In this document: one piece after another, positions 1-7,890 of the stretch | Numbering within the stretch: position 1 is the first letter of the stretch | How the letters are laid out: the number at the start of each line of letters is the position of its first letter | Source of the DNA: JBJXFE01 sp046153875 | GTDB lineage: Bacteria > Planctomycetota > Phycisphaerae > Phycisphaerales > UBA1924 | Direction of reading: 5' to 3' | DNA length: 64,000 bases | NCBI GenBank assembly: GCA_046153875.1 | Contig: JBJXFE010000047.1 | Span: forward strand, 1 to 64,000 | Position numbers and translations under genes: made by a program | Notes under the pieces: generated by a model | Told to the model about the DNA's origin: nothing | Seen by the model: the letters and a program-made list of their open reading frames with translations, nothing else | The model's database searches: none

Positions 1-447
1 CGCGCCGACGAGATCCCAGAGCTCCACGGGCCGCACGGGCGTTGCCCCGGGCGGTTGCGGTTCGTCCGGGGCGATGCGGGCCATGCGCGTCGTTTGCTTT
101 TCCGCGCACTCTTCCAGCGCCGCGGCGGCGTCTTTGAACTTGCGGTATTCGAGAAGTTGTTTCACCAGTTCGCGCCGCGGGTCCGGTTCGTCGTCGCCCT
201 CGGCCGCGGCTTCCTGGGGCAAGAGCGACCGCGACTTGATCTCCATGAGCGTCGCGGCCATCACCAGGAACTCGCCCGCGAGGTCGATGTCGATCCGCTC
301 GATGGCCGCCAGGTGCTCGAGGTACTGGTCGGCGATTGTGGAGATGGGGATGTCCGTGACGTCCACCTCCGCCCGGCGGATGAGGAAGAGCAGGAGATCG
401 AGCGGGCCCTGGAAGGCCTCGAGACGGACGCGATAGTCAACGGTCAC
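1..447 (-). CDS. scpA: Segregation and condensation protein A, N-terminal part
   Basis: ScpA is the kleisin subunit of the SMC-ScpAB condensin, which helps compact and segregate the chromosome in the cytoplasm. The visible 149 codons begin VTVDYRVRLEAFQGPLDLLL and continue with LIRRAEVDVTDIPI and the IDIDLAGEFLVMAATLMEIKS stretch, which are the family hallmarks of the N-terminal SMC-head-binding domain. I chose the GTG at 447 because a GGAG lies five bases upstream; another in-frame GTG lies five codons earlier. The gene runs off the left edge, so the C-terminal winged helix is not seen. It is transcribed away from the kdsD operon, sharing a gap of about 100 bases. Family assignment is firm; completeness cannot be judged. 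Confidence 0.9.
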   Translation of the reverse strand, partial: MTVDYRVRLEAFQGPLDLLLFLIRRAEVDVTDIPISTIADQYLEHLAAIERIDIDLAGEFLVMAATLMEIKSRSLLPQEAAAEGDDEPDPRRELVKQLLEYRKFKDAAAALEECAEKQTTRMARIAPDEPQPPGATPVRPVELWDLVGA

Positions 448-550
448 GGGGGCTCCATCCACGCGGGGCGACGGCGGCAACCGCCCGGACGACAGCTCCT
501 TCGCGCCGCGCCCGGCGTCCGCGGCGGCGTGAGTGTATCGTTAGCCGAGC

Positions 551-1621
551 ATGACGGATCGCGGGCCATTTCGGCGGGACCCGGCGGCGGAGCGGGCCTT
601 CGCCGAACGTGTGCTGCGCGACGAATCGGCCGCGATCACGGGGCTCGTCGCCCGGCTCGGGACGGAGTTCCACGAGGCCGTGGACCTGCTGGAGCGGTGC
701 GCGGACGCGGGTGGAACCGTGCTCGTCACGGGGCTGGGCAAGTCCGGACTGATCGGCGCGAAAATCGCGGCGACGCTGACGTCGCTCGGCATCGCGTCCC
801 ACTTCGTCCACCCCACGGAGGCGGCGCACGGCGACCTGGGGCGCTTCCGCCGCGATGATGTGTGCGTCGCTCTGTCGAACTCCGGCGAGACGGAAGAGGT
901 CGTGAATCTCGCGGCGGCCCTGCGGCAGGACGGGATTCCCGTGATCGCGGTGACCAGGGGAAGAGAGGAAGAGACGAAGAAACGAAGAGACGGGGCGGCC
1001 GCGTCATCGGTATCGAGTCTTGAGCGGCTGGCTTCGGTGACGTTGTCGCTGGGCGTCACGGAGGAAGCCGGCGCGCCGGAGTTCGTCGCCCCGACATCCT
1101 CGACGGCCGCGGCCCTGGCGCTCGGGGATGCCCTGGCCCTTGCGGCGGCCCGGCGGAGGAACTTCACCGACAAGGACTTCGCCAAGCGGCACCCGGGCGG
1201 GGCGCTGGGCGGGCTGCTCCGCCCGATCATGGACGTGATCCGCTTCCAGGCTCAGAAGAACCTGCCGCTGATCCCGGCGACGATGACTGTGCGCGAGGCG
1301 CTGGTGCTCGCGGCGGCGGGCGGGCGGCGGCCCGGCGCGATCCTGATCGTGTCGCCCGAGACGGGGCGGTTAGAGGGCATCTTCACCGACGGTGATTTCC
1401 GGCGGCTGATGCTCAAGGACCCTGACGGCCTGGACCGGCCGATCGCGCAGGTGATGACGCGCGGCCCGCGAACGCTGGCCGATTCCGCGCTGGTGCGCGA
1501 CGCGGCCCACCTGATCCAGGAGTGCCGGCAGGACGAAATCCCCGTCGTGGATGAAGCGGGCCGACCGGTCGGCCTGCTGGACGTGCAGGACCTGGTGGCG
1601 ATGAAGCTGGTCCGTGACTGA
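551..1621 (+). CDS. kdsD: Arabinose-5-phosphate isomerase, KpsF/GutQ family
   Basis: This cytoplasmic enzyme interconverts ribulose 5-phosphate and arabinose 5-phosphate, the first step of Kdo synthesis for LPS. The 356 residues hold a SIS domain (about 40-200, with VTGLGKSGLIGAKIA, HPTEAAHGDLG, SNSGETEE and KRHPGGALG) followed by two CBS domains (about 225-356). The length is slightly above the usual 320-330. The excess is explained by a charged loop of about 15 residues (around 137-152, GREEETKKRRDGAA) encoded by a run of tandem 8-base units at 962-993. It is the first gene of a run with kdsC and the LptC/A-like gene, so a Kdo role is much more likely than a sugar-alcohol (GutQ) role. No clear ribosome-binding site is seen before the ATG. 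Confidence 0.93.
   Translation: MTDRGPFRRDPAAERAFAERVLRDESAAITGLVARLGTEFHEAVDLLERCADAGGTVLVTGLGKSGLIGAKIAATLTSLGIASHFVHPTEAAHGDLGRFRRDDVCVALSNSGETEEVVNLAAALRQDGIPVIAVTRGREEETKKRRDGAAASSVSSLERLASVTLSLGVTEEAGAPEFVAPTSSTAAALALGDALALAAARRRNFTDKDFAKRHPGGALGGLLRPIMDVIRFQAQKNLPLIPATMTVREALVLAAAGGRRPGAILIVSPETGRLEGIFTDGDFRRLMLKDPDGLDRPIAQVMTRGPRTLADSALVRDAAHLIQECRQDEIPVVDEAGRPVGLLDVQDLVAMKLVRD
962..993 (+). repeat. Tandem 8-base units inside kdsD
   Basis: Four consecutive degenerate octamers can be read: AGAGAGGA, AGAGACGA, AGAAACGA and AGAGACGG. They lie inside the kdsD reading frame and encode a charged loop absent from typical KdsD proteins. The same ACGA-ending unit type recurs at 28408-28439, and the complementary CTCTTCGT type lies inside the rluD-type gene at 45134-45165. 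Confidence 0.6.
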
Positions 1622-1633
1622 GTCGGTGAAACC

Positions 1634-2299
1634 GTGAACGCAGCCAGCGGTCGAAGCGCCACGATCACACTCGCCGCGACACTGATCGCGGCCATCGTGA
1701 TCGGCATCGCGATTACGGTCGCGGCAGGCCGCCTGGAATCCGCGGCCGTCCGACGGGCGTTCGCCCATTACCAGCAGGCGTCGCGATCCGAAGACCCGGC
1801 CCTCCGCGTGCAGCTGACCGGTCCGAGGACGCGCGCGTGGATTCGTCAGATGGTCGATGGGGCGCTCCGGGATGATCGCGCGGCCCTGGTCGCGCGCGCG
1901 ATGTTTGACGCGGTCACAATCCTCGAGCTGCGGGCGGAGTTCGATCGCTCCGAGCTCGAGGCCCTGACCGACGAACATGCCCTGACGCACTTCCTCCGCC
2001 ACGCGGGCGGCCTCGACGGCGTCGTCATCTCGGGCATCGATCCCGGCGATGACGAGGCGCGGGCGCGACTGAGCGCGCCGTCTGACCGCAATCTGAGGAG
2101 TATTGTGTTTCTCGGCGAGGACGGTTTCTTCACGCGATTCGAAGACCGATGGGCGTTCGAGCCGTACGTCTTCCAGAGCGGCATCCTGAACCGGGTATCC
2201 ACAGGCCTGCCCGAGGCGGAGCGTCTCCGGGTTCTTGAGCAGACCGCGGGAGCCATCCCGGGATTCGACCCGGCCCTCTGGGATGGACCCGCCCGGTAG
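1634..2299 (+). CDS. Membrane-anchored protein of unknown function in the Kdo operon
   Basis: I do not recognise this 221-residue protein. A single hydrophobic segment (about 10-30, ITLAATLIAAIVIGIAITVA) near the N terminus should anchor it in the inner membrane with the rest outside the cytoplasm. The remainder is mixed, Arg/Asp/Glu rich and has no motif I can name. The GTG start at 1634 lies 12 bases after kdsD, and the stop lies 6 bases before kdsC, so it is almost certainly co-transcribed with the Kdo genes. A role in LPS assembly is a guess from position only. Confidence 0.75.
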   Translation: MNAASGRSATITLAATLIAAIVIGIAITVAAGRLESAAVRRAFAHYQQASRSEDPALRVQLTGPRTRAWIRQMVDGALRDDRAALVARAMFDAVTILELRAEFDRSELEALTDEHALTHFLRHAGGLDGVVISGIDPGDDEARARLSAPSDRNLRSIVFLGEDGFFTRFEDRWAFEPYVFQSGILNRVSTGLPEAERLRVLEQTAGAIPGFDPALWDGPAR

Positions 2300-2305
2300 C
2301 ACACC

Positions 2306-2821
2306 ATGCCTGCGACGCCCGCCTCCATCACCCTCCTCGCCCTCGACGTCGACGGCGTCCTCACCGACGGTTCGATCGTCATCGACGACGACGGTCGAGA
2401 GACGAAACGGTTCAACGTCCGCGACGGGTTCGGGATCGCCCTGTGGCGGAAGCTGGGCTTCACCGTGGCGATCATCACGGGGCGCAAAAGCCTCGTGGTC
2501 GAGCACCGGGCCCGGGAGCTGGGGATTGATCCGGTGATCCAGGGTTCGACGGACAAGTCCGCCTCGCTGGACGAGGTGCTGGCGCGCACGGGGATCGCGG
2601 CCGCGAACGCCGCGTTCGTCGGAGACGACTGGCCGGATATCCCCGCGATGCGGCGCGTGGGCTACCCGATCGCGGTGGGCGACGCCGACCCGCGCGTCAA
2701 GGCGATCGCCCGCTACGTCACCACTCTCCCGGGCGGCCGTGGCGCGGTGCGGGAAGCGATCGAGCACCTGTTGACCCTCCAGGGGCTGATGGAGCGGGCC
2801 GTTCGGCTCTACGATGCCTAG
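2306..2821 (+). CDS. kdsC: 3-deoxy-D-manno-octulosonate 8-phosphate phosphatase (HAD family)
   Basis: KdsC removes the phosphate from Kdo 8-phosphate, giving free Kdo for activation. The 171 residues are the normal length. HAD motif I is LALDVDGVLTDG (both Asp present, about 10-21), motif II is the Thr in AIITGRKS, the conserved Lys is in GSTDKSASL, and motif IV is FVGDDWPDIPAM. The ARYVTTLPGGRGAVREAIEHLL tail is typical of the KdsC tetramer rather than of other HAD phosphatases. It follows the membrane protein by 6 bases, and its TAG is directly followed by the ATG of the LptC/A-like gene, indicating tight coupling. Confidence 0.94.
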   Translation: MPATPASITLLALDVDGVLTDGSIVIDDDGRETKRFNVRDGFGIALWRKLGFTVAIITGRKSLVVEHRARELGIDPVIQGSTDKSASLDEVLARTGIAAANAAFVGDDWPDIPAMRRVGYPIAVGDADPRVKAIARYVTTLPGGRGAVREAIEHLLTLQGLMERAVRLYDA

Positions 2822-5800
2822 ATGAGAGGAGCCGCGTTCCACATCCGCCCGGGCCGCACGATCGGCATCGTGATCGCCGCCGTGCTCGGCGTCGCGTTCT
2901 TCGGGACGATCGCGTACCTCGTGTGGCGGGCCCGATCGAACACGAGCGGCACGACGCCACCGAGCGTCACCGACACGCCCGAGCCCATCCCGGGCCTCGA
3001 TGACCTGGGCAGCTCTTCGGGTTCGGAGATCGAGCTCTACGACCGGGGTGACCCGACGCGGCTGTCCGCACGCATCCTCTCGGCCCGCACGGACCCGGTG
3101 CCTGACCGACGCGGCATGGTGCGGATGGAGCAACCGGAGGCGTGGGCGTACCTCAAGACGGGTCAGGTGATCCACGTCCGCGCCAACAGCGGCCTCTTCT
3201 ACATGCCCGATCGCCAGCGCGAGCCGGAATCGGGGACGATCAGCGGCGATGTGGTTGTGCGCGTGTTCCCCCCCCCCGAGGGAGTGCCCACCGGGGCCGA
3301 GCCGACGGGGGAGCCGCTCGCGACGCTGAGGACATCGACGCTGACGTTCGACGGAAACAGCTTTGAAGTTTCGACGCCGGAGCGGTTTGAGTTCACGGGC
3401 GGTGAACTGGCCGGGGCGGGCACGGGGCTCAAGCTGATCTACAACGAGGTGGCCCAGCGGGTCGAACTGATGGAAATCCGCCGGGGCGAGTCGGTAACGT
3501 TCACGCCGGTGGCCGCGTCGTCGGCGAGACCCGGTCCGCCGCGCGGTTCGGCACCTACCGCCAAACCCGCCTCCGCGGGCGCAGCGACGGTCGCTTCGGG
3601 ATCGCCCGGCGCACGGGGGACGAGCGGCCCTGCCGCCGCGGCGGGCACCGCGATCGAGACCTTCTATCACGTCGTGCTCAGCGATGGCGTGGTGGTAACA
3701 CAGGAAAGGCGAACCCTCCGCGCGGACCGCCTCACCGCGTGGGCGCGACTGCTGGACAACCGGCTGCCCGAAGGCGCGATCGCCCGCCTCGACGCGCTGG
3801 CGGCGCGAACCGAGGCCATGAAGTCGGGCGGGGCCGCGGGAAGCCCCGACGGCGCGGCTCTCCGCGCGCAGGCTCGCCCCGCACTCGTCGCGTCGGCCCC
3901 ACCTGCTGCCGCGTCCACGACGAGCGACCCCGCGACCGAGGCCGGGCCGGTGACACTCGCGTGGACCGGCTCGTGCGTGCTGCGTCCGATGGACGCCGCG
4001 CCCCCGGAGCTGCTCGGCGACCACGTGGCCCTTCGCGCGACGGCGGAGATATCCGGCGCGGTGACGTTCGACGACGCGGCCCTCGGCGGCACGGGCCGGT
4101 GCGCCACGCTCGACTACGGGTTGACGACGGGCAAGCTGGCGATGTCCGGGCCCGGGCCGGCGAGCGTCGTGCTCGCGCTTGAGGGGGCGCCACGCGGGGG
4201 CACGCTCGAGGCGGTTCGCGTCGAACTCGACCTGCGGGCGCTGACCGCGGCGATCCCGAGCCCGGGGGTGCTCAACGCACCGGCGGGCGAGGGGGCGGAC
4301 GGCGCTCATCGGCAGGGGTCCTGGAACGAACGTGCCGACTTTGTCTTCGACCGATCCGGCCGCGGCTTGAGGCTGCGCGAGGCGGTCCTTCTGGGCAAGG
4401 TCCAAGCGTCGGACGGCACGGCCAGTGTTCGCGGCGAGCGCGTGCGCGCGGAGTTCGCCGCCGCACCGAACGGGGCCTCACAACTGACCCGGCTGACCGC
4501 ACACGACCCCGCGCGGGTGCTCGCGCAGTCCGGCGACGACGAGTCGCTGCGGGCCGAAGACGTGGATGTTGAGTTCGGACCCGGCATCGATCCGAGCCGG
4601 CCCGACCCCGTGCGGCTCGTGGCGAAGGGGCGCGTTCATGTCGTCGGGCGCGGCAGCGACCTGGCGTGCGGCGCGCTCGACGCCCGCCTCGCGCGCGACG
4701 AGAAGGGTGCGGTCGTCGTTACGACCGCCGATGCCACCGAGGGTGTTGTCTTCGCGCGCAAGTCCGACGGCGTGACCGCGCGGGCCGGCTCGGCGCACGC
4801 CGACGCCGCGACCGAGATCGTCACGCTCACCGGTCCGGACACCTTCGTGGGCGTGGACGACACACGGATCGGCGGGGGCCAGATCCGTCTCGACGGCCTG
4901 GCGCGCACCGTCACGGTCTTCGGCCCGTGGACGATCGTTCAAGGGGAGCGAGCCCCCGGCGAGGACCCGATTCTCGCCGCGAGTGGGGAATCGGGCCTCA
5001 CGTTCGATGACAAGGCGGGGACAGCCGAGGGTGCGGGGGCGATCGTCGCCGTCCACGTTCCGGACGCCGTGTCGCGCGATCGGATGTCGGCCGAGCGGCT
5101 CCGGCTCGCGTTCTCGGCGGGGAGGAGCGGGGTGGCGAGCGATGATCCCGCCGCCCGGCGGACGGATCGCACGCTGCTTCGCGTGACGGCGATCGGCGCG
5201 GTCGAGGAGCGCGAGGGCGGCGGGCCGGCGACGGCCGAATCGCGCCGTTACGCGATCGACCCGGGCGGGGCGCGCCGGCTCATCCAGGCGGTGCACGTCG
5301 AGGGGCCGCGGCTGATCGCGAACCAGGAAGAAGGCGTGCTGGACGTGCCCGGGGCGGGGCGTGCGGTGGTGCGCGATCATTCCGCGCGCGACGTTGCGGC
5401 CGAGGAACCCGAGCCCGCTCCTGCGGCCCGCGGCGCGGTCGGCGGGGCGGCGTCGGGCGACATGCGGGGCGACTCGCTGTTCACATGGGACCGGTCGATG
5501 CGGCTGGACCGCGCGGGCGGGGCCATGGAGATGGACGGAAATGTCTGGCTCACGCACGTTCGCCTCGCGGAGGATCAGGCGGTGCGCGTCATCGCGGAGC
5601 ACGTCACGGCCCGTGTGAAGACCGCCGACGGGTCGCTCGGCGGCGCGGGCGGGGCGGAGCTCTCGGCGGCGTCGGCGCGCGGCGCCGTGAACGTGGCGGT
5701 CGGCCCGCGCGATCCGTCCAAGCCGTTCGACCGGGAGATGACCGCGGATCGGCTGGAATACGATGCCGGAACGGGCATCCTGGAGGCCTTCGCGGAGAAG

Positions 5801-5926
5801 GGAAACCTTGTCACCCTCTTCGACGCGACGCGCGGCGCCCCGACCAGCGCCGAGAAGATGGTCTGGGACCTGAAGAAGAACGAGATCCGGTTCGTGCGCC
5901 CGCAGCCCGTGGTCATCCCGCGGTAG
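2822..5926 (+). CDS. Very large LptC/LptA (OstA)-like LPS export protein
   Basis: LptC and LptA carry LPS across the periplasm as beta-jellyroll scaffolds. This 1034-residue protein has one N-terminal membrane segment (about 14-36, IGIVIAAVLGVAFFGTIAYL) followed by an LptC-like region to about 230. An OstA-like piece with SDGVVVTQERRTLRADRLTA lies near 285-305. A final OstA-like unit lies near 920-1030, with MTADRLEYDAGTGILEAF and TSAEKMVWDLKKNEI. LptC is normally about 190 residues, so this looks like one chain covering LptC and several LptA-like modules, but I infer that from weak similarity. A run of ten C at 3268-3277 lies near codon 150. Operon position after kdsC supports the LPS role. 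The stop lies 4 bases from the convergent nuoC. Confidence 0.72.
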   Translation: MRGAAFHIRPGRTIGIVIAAVLGVAFFGTIAYLVWRARSNTSGTTPPSVTDTPEPIPGLDDLGSSSGSEIELYDRGDPTRLSARILSARTDPVPDRRGMVRMEQPEAWAYLKTGQVIHVRANSGLFYMPDRQREPESGTISGDVVVRVFPPPEGVPTGAEPTGEPLATLRTSTLTFDGNSFEVSTPERFEFTGGELAGAGTGLKLIYNEVAQRVELMEIRRGESVTFTPVAASSARPGPPRGSAPTAKPASAGAATVASGSPGARGTSGPAAAAGTAIETFYHVVLSDGVVVTQERRTLRADRLTAWARLLDNRLPEGAIARLDALAARTEAMKSGGAAGSPDGAALRAQARPALVASAPPAAASTTSDPATEAGPVTLAWTGSCVLRPMDAAPPELLGDHVALRATAEISGAVTFDDAALGGTGRCATLDYGLTTGKLAMSGPGPASVVLALEGAPRGGTLEAVRVELDLRALTAAIPSPGVLNAPAGEGADGAHRQGSWNERADFVFDRSGRGLRLREAVLLGKVQASDGTASVRGERVRAEFAAAPNGASQLTRLTAHDPARVLAQSGDDESLRAEDVDVEFGPGIDPSRPDPVRLVAKGRVHVVGRGSDLACGALDARLARDEKGAVVVTTADATEGVVFARKSDGVTARAGSAHADAATEIVTLTGPDTFVGVDDTRIGGGQIRLDGLARTVTVFGPWTIVQGERAPGEDPILAASGESGLTFDDKAGTAEGAGAIVAVHVPDAVSRDRMSAERLRLAFSAGRSGVASDDPAARRTDRTLLRVTAIGAVEEREGGGPATAESRRYAIDPGGARRLIQAVHVEGPRLIANQEEGVLDVPGAGRAVVRDHSARDVAAEEPEPAPAARGAVGGAASGDMRGDSLFTWDRSMRLDRAGGAMEMDGNVWLTHVRLAEDQAVRVIAEHVTARVKTADGSLGGAGGAELSAASARGAVNVAVGPRDPSKPFDREMTADRLEYDAGTGILEAFAEKGNLVTLFDATRGAPTSAEKMVWDLKKNEIRFVRPQPVVIPR

Positions 5927-5930
5927 GGCC

Positions 5931-6491
5931 TCAGGCGTCGGTGCGGTCGATGACCTTGTACGTCTCGCGCTCCCCGCGGCCGCGCAGCGGGTAGTCCTTG
6001 CGCAGGGGGTGGGCCGGGTAGTCCTCCCACGTCAGGATGCGCCGCAGGTCCGGGTGGTTGCGGAAGCGGATGCCGTACATGTCGAAGACCTCGCGTTCGG
6101 GCCACTCGGCGCCCGGCCAGAGGTCCGTGACGCTGTCGAGCCACAGCGCCGGGTCCTCCATGATTCCGTCCGTGGGGAGCGAGGGGTCGAGGAAGGTCTT
6201 GACAAAGAAGCGGTCGTCGCGGTCGAAGCACACGAGGCTGTAGACGACGGCGAATCGGCCCACGGTCTTCGCCGGGTACCCCAGGTAGTCGATCCCGAGC
6301 AGGTCGCACAGGAAGTTGTACCCCGCGTCATCGCGGAGGAACTTGAGCACCGCGTGCAGGTCGGCGGGCTCGACTATGAGCGTGGATTGCCCGCGGAACT
6401 CCGTCGCGCGGAACTTCGTGCCGGCGAACGCGCCCTTCACGCGCGCAAACGCCGGATGATCGAGCGTGACGGGGGGCGTGGCGTCGGGCAT
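5931..6491 (-). CDS. nuoC: NADH-quinone oxidoreductase subunit C (30 kDa)
   Basis: NuoC is part of the peripheral arm of respiratory complex I and faces the cytoplasm. The 186 residues carry the family signatures: FLCDLLGIDYLGY, AVVYSLVCFDRDDRFFVKT, VTDLWPGAEWPEREVFDMYGI and ILTWEDYPAHPLRKDYPLRG. The length is usual for an unfused NuoC. No nuoB, nuoD or other complex I gene is adjacent; it sits convergent to the LPS operon and next to an unknown gene. The remaining subunits must be elsewhere if the complex is made. Confidence 0.95.
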   Translation of the reverse strand: MPDATPPVTLDHPAFARVKGAFAGTKFRATEFRGQSTLIVEPADLHAVLKFLRDDAGYNFLCDLLGIDYLGYPAKTVGRFAVVYSLVCFDRDDRFFVKTFLDPSLPTDGIMEDPALWLDSVTDLWPGAEWPEREVFDMYGIRFRNHPDLRRILTWEDYPAHPLRKDYPLRGRGERETYKVIDRTDA

Positions 6492-6563
6492 GGGTCGCGT
6501 CCGTGGGGCCCGGTCGGCCGGGCGCGTTCCGAAGGAAACCGGGCGGAAGTGTAGCGGAAGCGA

Positions 6564-7235
6564 TCAGGCCGCGGATCGCGGCGCGGATCGCAGCAGCGCG
6601 GCCTGAGCATCCACCTCGGCGTCCAGGAGCACCACGCGCGTCGCCGCGGGTAGCGCGGCGGCCGCGGCTGCGATGACGCCCGGCGCGATCGCCCCCCGCG
6701 TGATCGGGGCGGGGCGAAGGGCGCCGTCGGGGGCGGGCTCGGCGTTGGCGAGCAGCACCGCCCACGTCGCGGCGTTCCCGGCCAGCGCGCCGAGAATCCG
6801 CCCGAGGTGCTCCTCGGCCCGTGGCAGCATCCCGCGCGCCAGCATGGCGACGGGGTCGAGCAGGAGTCCGAACGGCTCGCCCGCGCGACGCTGGAGGAAC
6901 TTGATGCACGAGGGCGCATCGGAGAGCACGTGGCGCGCGTGCGATCGAAACAGGACGGTTGCCTTGCGCGGTGCGAGCTCGGCCGCGAGGCGATCGCACA
7001 GCGATTCGAACGCGGCGCGCCCGATCGGGCCCCATGTGGCCAGGCCCGATGTACCGGCGCCGGCCCCGTCGCTCTCGGGGATCCACCCGGACGACATCAC
7101 GACGAGGCCCGATGGAACTGTGGGCGGGAGCGCCCACTTGGGGTCGCCGAGCGGGTTCCCGTCCACGATGGTGGCGGCCACGTCCCCGCCCGCGAGGGGC
7201 ACGATTCTTCCGCCGCGCAAGACATGCAGATTCAT
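6564..7235 (-). CDS. Conserved-looking protein of unknown function
   Basis: I do not recognise this 223-residue protein. It starts MNLHVLRGGRIVPLAGGD and is a soluble alpha/beta type sequence without signal peptide or membrane segment. It contains LVVMSSGWIPESD, ATVLFRSHARHVLSDAPSC and FGLLLDPVAMLARGMLP. The FGLLLDP..ML pattern recalls sugar-isomerase-like TIM barrels, but this is not enough to name it. The open frame extends upstream to 7361; I chose the ATG at 7235 because the extra N-terminal residues look like non-coding translation. It lies behind nuoC's start, in the same direction, with a 72-base gap. Confidence 0.65.
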   Translation of the reverse strand: MNLHVLRGGRIVPLAGGDVAATIVDGNPLGDPKWALPPTVPSGLVVMSSGWIPESDGAGAGTSGLATWGPIGRAAFESLCDRLAAELAPRKATVLFRSHARHVLSDAPSCIKFLQRRAGEPFGLLLDPVAMLARGMLPRAEEHLGRILGALAGNAATWAVLLANAEPAPDGALRPAPITRGAIAPGVIAAAAAALPAATRVVLLDAEVDAQAALLRSAPRSAA

Positions 7236-7381
7236 GGACGCACAGTAGCGACCGCCCGGGGTTGGAGCGTTCTGCGTGGAGCATCCGATAGACCCGGGCC
7301 CCCGGGCGTGATCATCCCGGGCATCGCGCAGGAACGACGCCCCAGACAAAGCAACATTCACATCACAGCATCGGAGGTTTC

Positions 7382-7648
7382 ATGAGCCGTACCAGCGCCT
7401 TCGGGCGCACCTCCGAGCCGCCGGAGCGCAGCTCGACATCGTCGCGGTTGACGCGGGAGCAGCTTCTCGACCGCATCATGACCCTGAACCCCAGCGCCAC
7501 GTCGGAGTTTCTCGCACGATTCGGCGACGACGATCTGGACGAGTACCTCCGACGCCTGGCCCGGGCGCACGGCCCGCGCGGGCGAGATGAAGGCTGGGTG
7601 CGACGTTCCGGGGAGCCCGGCGTGAGCAGCCGGACCGCGGGTCAGTAG
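7382..7648 (+). CDS. Small protein of unknown function
   Basis: An 88-residue, hydrophilic, Arg/Ser-rich protein. The ATG at 7382 is preceded by a strong GGAGG six bases upstream, which is the main evidence that the frame is used. The middle (REQLLDRIMTLNPSATSEFLARFGDDDLDEYLRRLARAHG) is predicted helical and looks like a real folded or binding segment, whereas both ends are low complexity. A perfect 10-bp hairpin 30 bases after the stop suggests a single-gene transcript. No function can be assigned. Confidence 0.65.
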   Translation: MSRTSAFGRTSEPPERSSTSSRLTREQLLDRIMTLNPSATSEFLARFGDDDLDEYLRRLARAHGPRGRDEGWVRRSGEPGVSSRTAGQ

Positions 7649-7678
7649 TCGGCCACGATGCGCCCGTCCATACACGAC

Positions 7679-7708
7679 CGGGAAGGACACCTGGTGGGGT
7701 CCTTCCCG
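7679..7708 (+). terminator. Hairpin terminator after the 88-residue protein gene
   Basis: A perfect 10-bp inverted repeat, CGGGAAGGAC at 7679-7688 and GTCCTTCCCG at 7699-7708, encloses a 10-base loop. It lies 30 bases after the small gene's stop and is followed by only a short T-poor stretch (GTTGTCATT), so termination may be of the non-canonical kind. Confidence 0.55.
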
Positions 7709-7735
7709 GTTGTCATTCGGGGTTCCCCGGCCGGT

Positions 7736-7752
7736 GTAACGGATTCCGTTAC
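7736..7752. promoter_or_regulatory. Short palindrome, possible operator
   Basis: GTAACGG and CCGTTAC form a 7-bp inverted repeat around three bases, about 140 bases before the lipoprotein gene at 7891. Its A/T content is higher than its surroundings. It could be a dimeric repressor site or part of an untranslated leader; nothing more supports either. Confidence 0.3.
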
Positions 7753-7890
7753 GGGACTGATTCGGTGGCTGGGAACGTCCGATTGTGGTTTTCGACCGAG
7801 TGCGGCCGCCTTCAAGCGTTGCGCGGGGATGGTCCGATAAAGCCCACGGGCCCGCCGGGCGGCACGGCTCAGACGGTTCGGAGGCCGAGC

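Noticed and set aside
1370..4405. A 3-kb open frame on the - strand opposite kdsD, kdsC and the LPS export gene
   Set aside because: The sequence is Arg/Gly/Pro-rich with no family features and is explained by codon bias of the + strand operon.
7833..7840. TCCGATAA as a sigma-28 promoter -10 box
   Set aside because: The -10 box matches 7 of 8 positions, but no convincing -35 box is found at the right spacing, so it is not listed as a promoter.
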